Source of the DNA: Mesorhizobium escarrei
Lineage (GTDB): Bacteria; Pseudomonadota; Alphaproteobacteria; Rhizobiales; Rhizobiaceae
Assembly: GCF_935825525.1 (NCBI RefSeq)
Contig: NZ_CAKXZT010000117.1
Location: 184,062-224,252 of the forward strand
Length of the DNA stretch: 40,191 nt
Direction: 5' to 3'
The notes under the pieces were generated by a model. The model had not been told where the DNA came from, ran no database searches, and saw nothing but the letters and a program-made list of their open reading frames with translations. The translations under genes were made by a program, and so were the position numbers. This document shows positions 8,165 to 16,151 of this stretch, piece after piece; within the stretch, counting starts at the first letter, position 1, and every line of letters begins with the position of its first letter.

Positions 8165-9172
8165 TCAGGTATCGACTTCCTCGACCTCATCAACGAGTTG
8201 CGGACGCAGGTGCAGATACCGCGTCGCCTTGCGCTTGGCGGCGATGTCGGCCCAGACGCGTTCCACTTGCGAGGCGTCTAGTCCCGCCGCCTGCCCCACC
8301 ACTTCGGCCGCCAGGCCGTTGTTGAGGCCGCAAAGGCAAAGATCCATGCGGTCATAGGGAAGCGAGAAGTAGAACTCCTCCTGCGTCTGCGCCAGCGAGT
8401 AGGTATCGGTGGTCGGCAGCCGGTTGCGGATTTCCTCGGGGACGCCGAGATAGGCCGCCAGCGCATAGACCTGCGTTTTGTAGAGGTGGGCGATCGGCTT
8501 GACGTCCGCCGCGCCGTCACCGTTCTTGACGAAGAAGCCCTGATCGTATTCCAGCCGGTTGGGCGTTCCAAGAACGGCGAAGTTCAGGCGGTCGGCATGA
8601 TAATATTCGATCTGCTTGCGGGTGCGCTGTTTCATGTTGGTGGCGGCGACGATCCCGAGATAGAATTGGAGCGGCATTCTTAGTTTGGTCTGCTTGCCCT
8701 TGGGGTCCTGCACCACCAGCGACGAAATATTGTAGCCCTCATGCTCGAGGGTGTTCGCAATCACGATCTTCGAGGCCCAGCCTTCGCCGTAGTCCGGGAC
8801 CAATTCGCGGATGAAAGCGTCGCGACGCTGATAGCAGCCGATGGCGCGCAGGGTCGGCCCGATATCCTCCACAATAGCCTCGACACCGAAAGTGCCGGCG
8901 ACAAGGCGGCCCAGCCGCAGACTTTCCGGATCGGAATCGTTTTCCGGCATGAAGAGGCAGAGTACATTCTGAGGCCCGACGGCTCGCGCGGCCAAGGCGA
9001 CCGAAACGCTGGAATCGATCCCGCCGGAAAGACCGAGCACGAGGCCGCGCTTGCGAATGCCGCGCAACTGCTGGCGCAAGGCCGTTACGATACGGTCCGT
9101 TTCGGCTGCAGGGTCGATCGCCAGAGCCTGCGCCAGAATGGTCTGCGCATCGTCGCTGGGGCGAACACTCAT
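8165..9172 (-). CDS. NAD-synthetase-like ATP pyrophosphatase (NadE family)
   Basis: A 335-residue protein of the NAD synthetase family, longer than the usual 270-280 residue ammonia-dependent NadE and lacking the glutaminase domain of the large form. The PP-loop SGGIDSS is at 49-55, and the family motif GFFVKNGDGAAD at 212-223 precedes KPIAHLYKTQV. NadE adenylates nicotinate-adenine dinucleotide and amidates it with ammonia. Its gene overlaps the ligase stop by four bases (ATGA at 9169-9172) and is the fourth gene of an AsnB-ACP-ligase operon, which is not a normal NAD biosynthesis context. Either it supplies NAD, or it has been recruited to amidate another carboxylate; I favour the second but cannot prove it. 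Confidence 0.85.
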   Translation of the reverse strand: MSVRPSDDAQTILAQALAIDPAAETDRIVTALRQQLRGIRKRGLVLGLSGGIDSSVSVALAARAVGPQNVLCLFMPENDSDPESLRLGRLVAGTFGVEAIVEDIGPTLRAIGCYQRRDAFIRELVPDYGEGWASKIVIANTLEHEGYNISSLVVQDPKGKQTKLRMPLQFYLGIVAATNMKQRTRKQIEYYHADRLNFAVLGTPNRLEYDQGFFVKNGDGAADVKPIAHLYKTQVYALAAYLGVPEEIRNRLPTTDTYSLAQTQEEFYFSLPYDRMDLCLCGLNNGLAAEVVGQAAGLDASQVERVWADIAAKRKATRYLHLRPQLVDEVEEVDT

Positions 9173-10710
9173 TGCGCGGCCTCCATCATCTCTGCCGCAA
9201 GCCGACGGCTGACCTTGCCCGTATCCGTCTTCGGCAATTCCCGGCGGAACTCGACGACCTTGGGCACCATGAAGTCCTCAAGGTGACGAGCGCAGTGGCG
9301 CATGACATCCTTTTCGCTGAGCGTCGGGTCCGAGCGTATGACGAGCGCGCCGACCGCATGCCCAAGCAGCGGATCCGGCACGCCTACGACAACGGCTTCC
9401 GCGATGCCGGGGTGGGCGTGAAGCACGGCTTCCACTTCCTTCGGCGCCACCTTCTCTCCCCGCGTCTTTATGATGTCGTCCTTGCGGCCGACGAAATAGA
9501 GAAAGCCGTCCTCATCGGTCCTGAACAGATCACCGGTGTAGAGAACCTTCTCCCAATGGTTCGGGCCCGGTCGCAGCGCTCGTTCGGTCGCAGCTTCGTT
9601 GCGCCAATAACCCTGCATGACGTGCGGTCCGCGAATGACCAGCTCACCCGCAACGCCCGATGGCACTCTCTGCCCGTAGTCGTCGACGACGAAGGCTTCG
9701 GTGTTCGGGATGGCTATGCCGACCGACCCCGGCCGGCGATCGAGCTCCTCGGGCGGCAGGTAGGTGCAGCGCTTGCATTCCGTCAGGCCATACATCGAAT
9801 AGAGCCTGACACCGGGAAAAAGGAAGCGCAGGCGTTCTATGTGAGGCTGCGGCAAGGCCGCCGCCGTATTGGAGATATAGCGAAGGCTGGGCAGGAAGCC
9901 CGGTTCCAGGTCACGCATCTGCAGGATCATCGCTGCCATCGTCGGCACCAGCGGAAGACCGGTGACGCCCTCCTCGCGGATACGCTCAAAGATCGCCTGA
10001 GGAAAGGCGAACGATTTTTCGAGCACGAGCGTGGCGCCGAGCCTCACAGCCATCAGCAATTGATAAAGGCCGTAGTCGAAGGCAAGCGGAAGGACATTCA
10101 GAATGATGTCGTCGGGCGTGTTGCGCAGATAGGTTGTGATGGAGTCCGCGGCCGCGTCGCAATTGCGGTGCGTCATCATCACGCCCTTGGGCCGGCCCGT
10201 TGAGCCCGACGTGTAGATCAACATCGCAAGATCGACGTCGATGCCGCGATGGTCTATCTCCCCGGCTTCGAGCGCCAGACAGTCGGCCAGGGATGCAGCC
10301 CCCACCGGGCATTGCCCATCGGCACCGACGGTCGAAGCCACGAAGATGCCGGTGTTGCCGCCGCACGCTTCTGCGACCACGGGCATCAGCTTTGCCTGGA
10401 TAAGGATTGCAGAAGCGTCGCAATCGGCAATGATGTAGGCAAGCTTGTCGGCCTTGGTGGATGGGTTGACCGGACTGAAGGTCGCTCCTGCCTTGAGGAC
10501 GGCGAAGATCGAAACCGCGGCCTCCCAGCAATTGTCCATGAAAACGACGACCCGATCATCGCGCCTGACGCCGTTCAGGAAGAGAGCAGCGGCAAGGCGG
10601 CTCGATAGATCGTCCAATTCTTCGTAGCTCAGCCTTTTATGCTTGGCGATCAATGCCGTCTTGGCTGGTTGGGCAGCGGCATTCGCGGCCAGAAAATGTT
10701 CGATCCGCAC
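9169..10710 (-). CDS. AMP-forming acyl/aminoacyl ligase (ANL superfamily)
   Basis: A 513-residue class I adenylate-forming enzyme. The ATP-binding loop IYTSGSTGRPKG is at 165-176, YGLTE ends at 311, the YTGD motif at 391-394, the hinge GRKDDIIKTRGEK at 408-420, and the catalytic C-terminal lysine K499 in PKTDTGK. These enzymes activate a carboxylic acid as its adenylate and load it on CoA or a carrier protein. The ACP gene ends 25 bases upstream, so that ACP is the likely acceptor. The start is GTG 10710, set by a clear GAGGAG six bases upstream; the frame upstream of it runs through the ACP gene and is not coding. The substrate acid is not predictable here. Confidence 0.92.
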   Translation of the reverse strand: MRIEHFLAANAAAQPAKTALIAKHKRLSYEELDDLSSRLAAALFLNGVRRDDRVVVFMDNCWEAAVSIFAVLKAGATFSPVNPSTKADKLAYIIADCDASAILIQAKLMPVVAEACGGNTGIFVASTVGADGQCPVGAASLADCLALEAGEIDHRGIDVDLAMLIYTSGSTGRPKGVMMTHRNCDAAADSITTYLRNTPDDIILNVLPLAFDYGLYQLLMAVRLGATLVLEKSFAFPQAIFERIREEGVTGLPLVPTMAAMILQMRDLEPGFLPSLRYISNTAAALPQPHIERLRFLFPGVRLYSMYGLTECKRCTYLPPEELDRRPGSVGIAIPNTEAFVVDDYGQRVPSGVAGELVIRGPHVMQGYWRNEAATERALRPGPNHWEKVLYTGDLFRTDEDGFLYFVGRKDDIIKTRGEKVAPKEVEAVLHAHPGIAEAVVVGVPDPLLGHAVGALVIRSDPTLSEKDVMRHCARHLEDFMVPKVVEFRRELPKTDTGKVSRRLAAEMMEAAQ

Positions 10711-10735
10711 GGACGCTCCTCCTCGCCGATCACGC

Positions 10736-10993
10736 CTAGACCGTCGGCGCTTTCGCCTTGATGAAGGACGAAATACGGTCAACCGAATCCAGGTTGGCCG
10801 GCACGATGTCGGAATCGACCATCGCGATACCGAAATTGTCCTCAATGAACGCCACGAGTTCCACCACGGCGGTCGAGTCGATGATGTCGTTTTCGATTAG
10901 CGAGGCGGTATCTGCAAGTTGGTGCGACGTGTCGCCAAACAGGAAGTTTTCAACGATAAAGGCTCTGACCTTGTCCTTGATTGTAATCATCAT
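10736..10993 (-). CDS. Acyl carrier protein
   Basis: An 85-residue stand-alone carrier protein, acidic, in the four-helix pattern of ACPs. S40 in IENDIIDSTAVVEL is the phosphopantetheine attachment serine (DS motif followed by helix II). The start is ATG 10993, with GGAAGGAA upstream; a second ATG follows immediately. It sits between the AsnB gene (20-base gap) and the ligase gene (25-base gap). It differs from housekeeping AcpP in lacking the DSLDTVEL string, which fits a dedicated carrier for this locus. It needs a phosphopantetheinyl transferase encoded elsewhere. Confidence 0.92.
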   Translation of the reverse strand: MMITIKDKVRAFIVENFLFGDTSHQLADTASLIENDIIDSTAVVELVAFIEDNFGIAMVDSDIVPANLDSVDRISSFIKAKAPTV

Positions 10994-11013
10994 TTTTTCC
11001 TTCCCTGCATTTC

Positions 11014-12951
11014 TCAGGCTGCTCTTGCTGCACCGGCCTTGTGGCCAGTGAAACTCTTCTGCCACAGTTGCGTCGACAGAATGCCGACGAAGGCGGCGTT
11101 GTCGCGGAACCCGGACGCTGGCTGCGTGCGGCATTTCTCATGAAGGCTGGCCACCGCCTTGGCGTTGAACAGTCCGCCGGCAGCGATACTCGCTTCACTC
11201 AGCAAATCGCTGACATAGTCCAGTTCACCGGCTCCAACGAAGGAGCGGGCTTCCGGAGCCCGGTAGGGCTGTTTGCTACGCTCCCGGATCGCGCTGGGAA
11301 GCAGATGCCCCGCCACTTTGCGCAATATGTGCTTTTCCACCAATCCCTTCAGTTTCATTTCCGGCGGAAGTCTTGCGGCAAATTCCACCAGGCGATGGTC
11401 GAGGTAGGGAAACCGTCCTTCGATACCATGCGCCATGGCCATCCTATCGCCTTGACTGGAGAGGATGTAACCCGGTAGGAGGAATCGGGTTTCCAGATAT
11501 TGCGCCTGATGCAGCGGGTGCCACAGCGGAAAAGCTTGGGGCAACCGGCTGACCAGTTCCTCGGCCGCATCATAGCCCTTCAACGTCGCGCGCAGGTCAC
11601 CGGAAAAGAAGATCTTCGCCGCCGCCGTGGTCTTGAAGCGCGGCCGATGCGAGAACAGCGGATCATCGAGCGCAGTGTTGCCGGCGCCGAAGAAAGCAGC
11701 CAGGTACTCCACGGACTGCTGCTGCAGGCCCGGCAGATAGGGATAAAGCCTGCGGAACAACTGCGGCCTCATGCGCGATGCCGGCTGCCGTCCGCAGAAC
11801 CGACGCACACGCGCTTCCCTGAAGATATCGTAGCCGGCAAAAACCTCGTCGGCGCCCTCGCCGGTCAGCACCACTTTCAGGCCGGCCTGGCGAACGAGGC
11901 CGGACAACTGATAGAGAGGTGCCGGGGCGGTGCGGATGATCGGCCGCTCGGCAAAGCGGATGACTTCGGGGAAGACGCCGGCGATATCGCCGGCACGACA
12001 GGCAATGGTTCGATGCCGGGCGCCAAGTGCTGACGCCATCTCGGTCTGGAAGGCGCTTTCGTCGTGCTCGGCGCTGTCGAACGTCACCGAAAATGTCTGC
12101 AGCTGGAGAGGAGTCATGCCGGCGGCAAGTGCCGAAACAAGAGATGAATCGAGCCCGCCCGAAAGATAAGAACCGACCGGCACGTCGGCGCGCATGCGAA
12201 GCCTCACCGCATCGGTCAACAGCGCCTGCAGTTCCTCGGCCGCATCGTCCTCGTTCGTGAGCTTCGACGGCGCGTCCCGATGCGGATAGTCGAGCTGCCA
12301 ATATCGCTTGACCGTGACTTGCCCCGGTGTCGCGATCATCACGCTCGCCGGCTCCAGCTCATGGATGTTGCGGAAAGCCGTGCGGGGAGCGATCGGCGCC
12401 CACAGCGTAAAGATCTGGTTGAGTGCGATCGGATCGATTTCGGCCGAGACGCCGGGGACCTTCAGCAACGCTTTGATCTCCGACGCAAAGTAAAGCACGC
12501 CGTCCTTGTTCGTGTGGAACAGCGGCCGGACACCCATCCGGTCTCGGGCAAGCACCATGCGCCGGCGCCTGTTATCCCATATCGCGAAGGCGAAATCGCC
12601 GTTCAGGAGCGACAGGCAGTCTTCGCCCATCTCGTCATACAGGTGCAGGATGACCTCGGTGTCGCTCGACGTGCGGAAGCGCCGGCCCTTGGCTATCAGC
12701 CCTTCGCGCAGTTCCAGGTAGTTGAAAATCTCGCCGTTGAACGCAATCGTCAAATTGCCTGACACGTCGGACATCGGCTGCTGGCCATCACCGATCCCGA
12801 TCACCGACAGCCGCGCATGCCCGAGCCCAGCGTCGGGTGCCACAAATTTCCCTTGCTCATCCGGCCCGCGATGGGCGATCGCAGCGATCATGCGCGCAAG
12901 CAAAGCTTCCGCACCCCGGATCGAACCGAAATAGCCCCCGAATCCGCACAT
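11014..12951 (-). CDS. Asparagine synthase-type glutamine amidotransferase (AsnB family)
   Basis: A 645-residue two-domain enzyme. The class II glutaminase domain (about 1-200) starts with the nucleophile C2 (MCGFGG) and has AHRGPDE, the RLSVIG motif and FNGEIFN. The synthetase domain has the PP-loop SGGLDSS at 264-270 and GEGADEVFAGYD. The family transfers glutamine-derived ammonia to an AMP-activated carboxylate: asparagine in the classical case, but other acids in antibiotic and polysaccharide clusters. It is the first gene of an operon with ACP, ligase and NadE-like genes, and a long partly AT-rich region lies upstream. That context suggests amidation of a pathway intermediate rather than asparagine supply. 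Confidence 0.92.
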   Translation of the reverse strand: MCGFGGYFGSIRGAEALLARMIAAIAHRGPDEQGKFVAPDAGLGHARLSVIGIGDGQQPMSDVSGNLTIAFNGEIFNYLELREGLIAKGRRFRTSSDTEVILHLYDEMGEDCLSLLNGDFAFAIWDNRRRRMVLARDRMGVRPLFHTNKDGVLYFASEIKALLKVPGVSAEIDPIALNQIFTLWAPIAPRTAFRNIHELEPASVMIATPGQVTVKRYWQLDYPHRDAPSKLTNEDDAAEELQALLTDAVRLRMRADVPVGSYLSGGLDSSLVSALAAGMTPLQLQTFSVTFDSAEHDESAFQTEMASALGARHRTIACRAGDIAGVFPEVIRFAERPIIRTAPAPLYQLSGLVRQAGLKVVLTGEGADEVFAGYDIFREARVRRFCGRQPASRMRPQLFRRLYPYLPGLQQQSVEYLAAFFGAGNTALDDPLFSHRPRFKTTAAAKIFFSGDLRATLKGYDAAEELVSRLPQAFPLWHPLHQAQYLETRFLLPGYILSSQGDRMAMAHGIEGRFPYLDHRLVEFAARLPPEMKLKGLVEKHILRKVAGHLLPSAIRERSKQPYRAPEARSFVGAGELDYVSDLLSEASIAAGGLFNAKAVASLHEKCRTQPASGFRDNAAFVGILSTQLWQKSFTGHKAGAARAA

Positions 12952-13415
12952 TGCTATGACTCATATATCGGTGAGATACGAAATATAACCTCGATAGCGG
13001 ACTCAAGCGTTAACCGGATAATTTCACCCGACATATGGTTAACAACATATAAAAGACAATGTACTCCTAGGGCTATTATCTTATCTAGATGGAGAAGTAT
13101 ATTTCAAAGCTAAATGCAACTTTTGTTCGGGTTACAGCGGCGCTGTCGCATTGCGGCTTATGGCCGGCTCAGTGGGTCCATCACAGATCGCTTGTTCGCT
13201 CGATGGATTTGCAATCCCGAGCCGCCCCGCTCTAACCCGACAAAACATACGGAAACTAGCGCTTAGTTTGCCCCGAAGTCAGCGAGCGCCTGTTATTCTT
13301 CATACGCGCCGTCGAAAATAACGAGGCCCGGCATCGTCGGTGCAATTAGTCACATCGACGAAGTCGACCTTGCAAGCGCGCCGATCAGCGGGCGGAACTA
13401 AACCAAGCGGCTATC
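12952..13415. other. Gene-free region upstream of the asnB-type operon
   Basis: No convincing gene on either strand. From about 12955 to 13120 the DNA is markedly AT-richer than its surroundings and should hold the promoter of the asnB-type operon. Inverted arms GTTAACC (13009-13015) and GGTTAAC (13037-13043) could be an operator. On the minus strand, TTGTCT followed 16 bases later by CATATG is a possible promoter pair. The part from 13121 on carries an inverted-repeat element, listed separately. Confidence 0.5.
13121..13246. repeat. Imperfect inverted-repeat element (about 126 bp)
   Basis: The left end TTTTGTTCGGGTTACAGCGG and the reverse complement of the right end (TTTTGTCGGGTTAGAGCGG) match except for one inserted T and one substitution. 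A smaller GTCCATC/GATGGAT pair lies in the interior. It could be a miniature inverted-repeat element or a structured RNA. It has no ORF. Confidence 0.45.
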
Positions 13416-13491
<76 letters not shown>

Positions 13492-13636
13492 GCTCCGGCC
13501 GGACCTTTAAGCAGTTAGGACGGGGTTCGCAAGGCCAAATGAGCGCGCAACGCTCTCGCCGCTGATCGTTTTCGGCGGCAAAATCCGGCTTGTCAAAAAA
13601 CCTTCTCCTGTTTGCTGTTATGCTGTAGCGCTCCGC

Positions 13637-13664
13637 TTGACACCCGGTGGCTTACGCCTTATCC
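13637..13664 (+). promoter_or_regulatory. Candidate promoter of tRNA-Asp
   Basis: TTGACA (13637-13642), preceded by GC, and TTATCC (13659-13664) are 16 bases apart and lie about 40 bases before the tRNA. The -35 matches the alphaproteobacterial CTTGAC pattern; the -10 is weak. Confidence 0.4.
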
Positions 13665-13705
13665 ACCGCCCCAACGACGAACACGGCTGACCGTGCTCGT
13701 CTTGC

Positions 13706-13782
13706 GCGGGTGTAGCTCAGTTGGTTAGAGTGCCGGCCTGTCACGCCGGAGGTCGCGGGTTCGAGCCCCGTCACTCGCGCCA
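13706..13782 (+). tRNA. tRNA-Asp (anticodon GTC)
   Basis: A 77-nt cloverleaf including encoded CCA. The acceptor stem GCGGGTG/CACTCGC has one G-U pair and discriminator G. The anticodon stem CCGGC/GCCGG has loop CTGTCAC (anticodon GTC, aspartate), and the T loop is in GGGTTCGAGCCCC. It is followed at 166 bases by the ion channel gene. Confidence 0.97.
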
Positions 13783-13947
13783 TTCTTTTGAATGGTCCTT
13801 TCGTACAAAAGTTACAACTTTCAGTTTCCTGGGAGTTTCAACTTTTGTATTCGGTGCGTCACAAGCTGGCCATATGCGTTTCAGCATTGGATTTTCCCAG
13901 GCCCGGTTCCCATTTTTCGGGTCCGATGCTCTAACGGAGAAGAAGCC

Positions 13948-14733
13948 TTGGACGCCCTGAAATCGCTCATCGAATCGCGCCGCTTCGACCTCGCGATCAT
14001 GGTCCTGATCCTGATCAACGCCGTCACGCTCGGCCTCGAAACCTCGCCCGACGCGATTGCTGCTTTTGGCCCGCTTCTAACGGCCATCGACCGCGCGATC
14101 CTCGGCGTCTTCGTGCTCGAACTTGCGATCCGGCTGGTCGTCTACAGGACGCGTTTCTTCCGCGATCCATGGCGAATCTTCGACCTCTTCGTCGTCGGTT
14201 TCGCGCTGATCCCCGCGACCGGGTCGCTCTCGGTGCTGAGGGCGCTGCGCATCCTGCGGGTCCTGCGCCTGATCAGCATCGTTCCGTCGCTGCGCCGCGT
14301 CGTCACCGGCTTCATCACCGCCTTGCCCGGCATGGGCTCGATCATGCTGTTGCTCGGGCTGGTGTTCTACGTCTTTGCGGTGATGGCGACGAAACTCTAC
14401 GGCGCGTCCTTTCCCGAACTGTTCGGTGGCATACCAGCGTCGCTGTTCACGCTTTTCCAGGTCATGACCCTCGAGGGCTGGTCGGACGGCGTGGTGCGCC
14501 CGGTCATGGAGGTCTATCCGGCCGCCTGGCTGTTCTTCATCCCGTTCATCATCGCGACCTCGTTCACCGTGCTCAATCTGTTCATCGGCGTGATCGTTTC
14601 GGCGATGGAGGCCGAGCATGAAGCCGTAGAATCGGCCGACAGGGCGACGCTGCACAGCGATCAGGCCATGATCCTGGCGGAATTACAGGCGCTGCGGGCG
14701 GAGGTCCGCGAATTGTCCGGCGTTCGCGGCTAG
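13948..14733 (+). CDS. Voltage-gated sodium channel of the NaChBac/BacNav type
   Basis: A 261-residue single-domain six-helix ion channel that should act as a tetramer in the inner membrane. S1 is at about 13-30 and S2 at about 45-66. S4 carries arginines at every third position (R98, R101, R104, R107). The pore filter is TLEGWSD at 174-180, S6 lies at about 195-220, and a C-terminal helix (about 222-258) looks like the tetramerising coiled coil. I place the start at TTG 13948, with GGAG eight bases upstream; the frame is open further upstream, but that stretch (from 13792) does not look like channel sequence. The filter has G where NaChBac has S (TLESW), which may alter selectivity. The role in the cell is not evident from neighbours. 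Confidence 0.88.
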   Translation: MDALKSLIESRRFDLAIMVLILINAVTLGLETSPDAIAAFGPLLTAIDRAILGVFVLELAIRLVVYRTRFFRDPWRIFDLFVVGFALIPATGSLSVLRALRILRVLRLISIVPSLRRVVTGFITALPGMGSIMLLLGLVFYVFAVMATKLYGASFPELFGGIPASLFTLFQVMTLEGWSDGVVRPVMEVYPAAWLFFIPFIIATSFTVLNLFIGVIVSAMEAEHEAVESADRATLHSDQAMILAELQALRAEVRELSGVRG

Positions 14734-14797
14734 AGCGCCTCCGCGAGAAACATTCCTATCCGTCGGCGGCTTCTGATGGTGTGGTGCGGTGAAAGAG

Positions 14798-14825
14798 CCC
14801 GCCGCTCCATTTGCGAAGCGGCGGG
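14798..14825 (+). terminator. GC-rich hairpin after the channel gene
   Basis: CCCGCCGCT (14798-14806) and AGCGGCGGG (14817-14825) form a perfect 9-bp stem with a 10-base loop, 65 bases past the channel stop. No T-run follows, so intrinsic termination is uncertain. The rest of 14826-15030 shows no gene. Confidence 0.5.
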
Positions 14826-15030
14826 GCCCCCCAATCACCCCCCCCGATTGCCAGGTCAAATTTGCCCCCGGCATTGCTGACCGTGCAATTGCGGCGCCAG
14901 ACCCAGTGACCCATTACGGGACACCTATGCCAAAGACGCAAGATAGGTTCGCCGATTCACATTAACTGTGGCTAATATGTCACCGTGGTCGGAACGGACT
15001 AACGTCGAGAGCGCCGCGAGGCTGCGCGGC

Positions 15031-15151
15031 CTCACCCTTAGGGCGAGCAATGCCTCGACCTCTTGTAGCGACGGCATCGACGGCGCCGTGCCGGGTCGGG
15101 TGACCGAGATGCCGGCGACCGCGCGAAGCGGACCGCTTGCAGCGGTTCCAC
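15031..15151 (-). pseudogene. Decayed duplicate of the ribokinase 3' end
   Basis: This stretch closely matches the last 120 or so bases of the intact ribokinase gene (16151-16274), in the same orientation. The shared part encodes AGISVTRPGTAPSMP and LQEVEALLA. It has point changes and a four-base deletion (around 15118-15124) that shifts the frame, and no upstream part of the gene is attached. It is a fragment, not a gene. With the intact 3' end it forms a pair of direct repeats flanking the EF-hand gene. Confidence 0.8.
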
Positions 15152-15159
15152 CTGCGGAT

Positions 15160-15642
15160 CTATTCACCCGTTTCGTCGGCACCTCCGTGGAAGAAGGATC
15201 GGATTTCCTCCCTGTCGACGCTGTCATCGCCGTTCTCGTCGACGGCGGTGAATATCCGCTCGATAAAATCCTGAACCTCGGTTTGAGAAAGCGCGCCATC
15301 GCCGTCGGCGTCGACTATGGCGAACATCATTCGCATCCGTGCGCCATGCATCTTCCCGCCCCCCATATGGCGCCCCTCAGGCCCGCGAAAATCGCGATGC
15401 CCACGGTCGCCACCTCGCCGTTCTGCTCGGGGGCGGCGATGCTCCTGCCTTCTCTCCTCCAGCATCTCAGTCATCATCTCACGCATCATTTGGCGCATGG
15501 AGTCTTCGGTTGGCCCGCCTGGCTGTGAACCTTGATCCTGTGCAGGTGCGGCGGGCGCAGGTGAGCTCGTCTGGGATAGCGCCGGCGAGGCCAGCATAGC
15601 CAGCGCCGCGGCGACTGCTGTGGTTTTGCTTGCTGATGTCAT
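15160..15642 (-). CDS. Exported EF-hand calcium-binding protein
   Basis: A 160-residue protein with a Sec signal peptide (about 1-23, ending ASPALSQ). A Met/Arg/His/Gly-rich low-complexity middle (about 49-105) follows, then a pair of EF-hands. Loop 1 is [12 protein letters not shown] (111-122), canonical at positions 1, 3, 5, 6 and 12. Loop 2 is [12 protein letters not shown] (135-146), with D instead of G at position 6. It should bind calcium in the periplasm; no enzymatic domain is visible. ATG 15642 is set by AAGGAG seven bases upstream. The gene sits between the ribokinase fragment and a repeat-rich region, so this segment may have been inserted or rearranged. Confidence 0.87.
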   Translation of the reverse strand: MTSASKTTAVAAALAMLASPALSQTSSPAPAAPAQDQGSQPGGPTEDSMRQMMREMMTEMLEERRQEHRRPRAERRGGDRGHRDFRGPEGRHMGGGKMHGARMRMMFAIVDADGDGALSQTEVQDFIERIFTAVDENGDDSVDREEIRSFFHGGADETGE

Positions 15643-15749
15643 CGTATTCTCCTTTGGAGAGACCGAACATGTCGGCATCCAAGCCAAACCCGCTGCTCCC
15701 CGCATGGTTCCTGGCGCGTTGGTAGGTGATCGCTGGATATTGGTCCCGA

Positions 15750-15803
15750 CGAGCAAGGAGCGAAGCGACGCGGCGCAGACCCTGGGGTCCATTCCTTGAC
15801 ATC
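15750..15803 (-). repeat. Second dispersed repeat family, left copy
   Basis: On the minus strand it contains GATGTCAAGGAATGGA, then CCAGGGTCTGCGC and CGTCGCTTCGCTCCTTGCT. It matches, with a few substitutions, the plus-strand copy at 16041-16101, so the two copies are inverted. It is non-coding. Confidence 0.75.
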
Positions 15804-15830
15804 CGCGGGCAGAATAAAAGCGCTCCGTAG

Positions 15831-15890
15831 CGATCCTTCGCGCCCCCTCTGTCCTGCCGGACATCTCCCCCACAAGGAGGGAGATTGGCC
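15831..15890 (-). repeat. Dispersed palindromic intergenic repeat, copy B
   Basis: The reverse-orientation copy of the element at 8-66; its conserved core is CTCTGTCCTGCCGGACATCT. It lies between the left copy of the second repeat family and copy C. Confidence 0.85.
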
Positions 15891-15947
15891 TTCATCACTG
15901 ATTTCGCCAACTACCAGCCTTGCAAAAAGGGCGCTGTCCGCGAAGCT

Positions 15948-15998
15948 GCCAATCTCCCCCCAAGTGGGGGAGATGTCCGGCAGGACAGAGGGGGGCGC
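15948..15998 (+). repeat. Dispersed palindromic intergenic repeat, copy C
   Basis: The forward copy, inverted relative to copy B 57 bases away; the two could pair into a long stem. The region 15643-16151 contains only repeats and no gene. Confidence 0.85.
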
Positions 15999-16040
15999 TG
16001 TCCCTCCGCCATCAGAGGTTCTGCACCGGCGTGACGCTCT

Positions 16041-16101
16041 GATGTCACGGAATGGATTCCAGGGTCTGCGCGCGTCGCTTCGCCCCTTGCTTCGCCCTGG
16101 G
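16041..16101 (+). repeat. Second dispersed repeat family, right copy
   Basis: Starts with GATGTCACGGAATGGATTCC and continues with AGGGTCTGCGCGCGTCGCTT and CCCTGGGA. It is the inverted partner of 15750-15803, so two repeat families are nested around the centre at about 15919. Confidence 0.75.
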
Positions 16102-16151
16102 ATGACGAAAGCATGGTGGCCTGTGACTAATCGCCAGCGTCACCGAAGGCC

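Noticed and set aside
13721..13947. Extension of the channel frame upstream to 13792, or a small ORF starting inside tRNA-Asp
   Set aside because: The sequence does not resemble channel N-termini, there is no SD, and the TTG at 13948 has a well-placed GGAG.
15831..16101. Possible CRISPR array because of repeated short units
   Set aside because: Only two copies of each unit, in inverted orientation, with no regular spacers and no cas genes.
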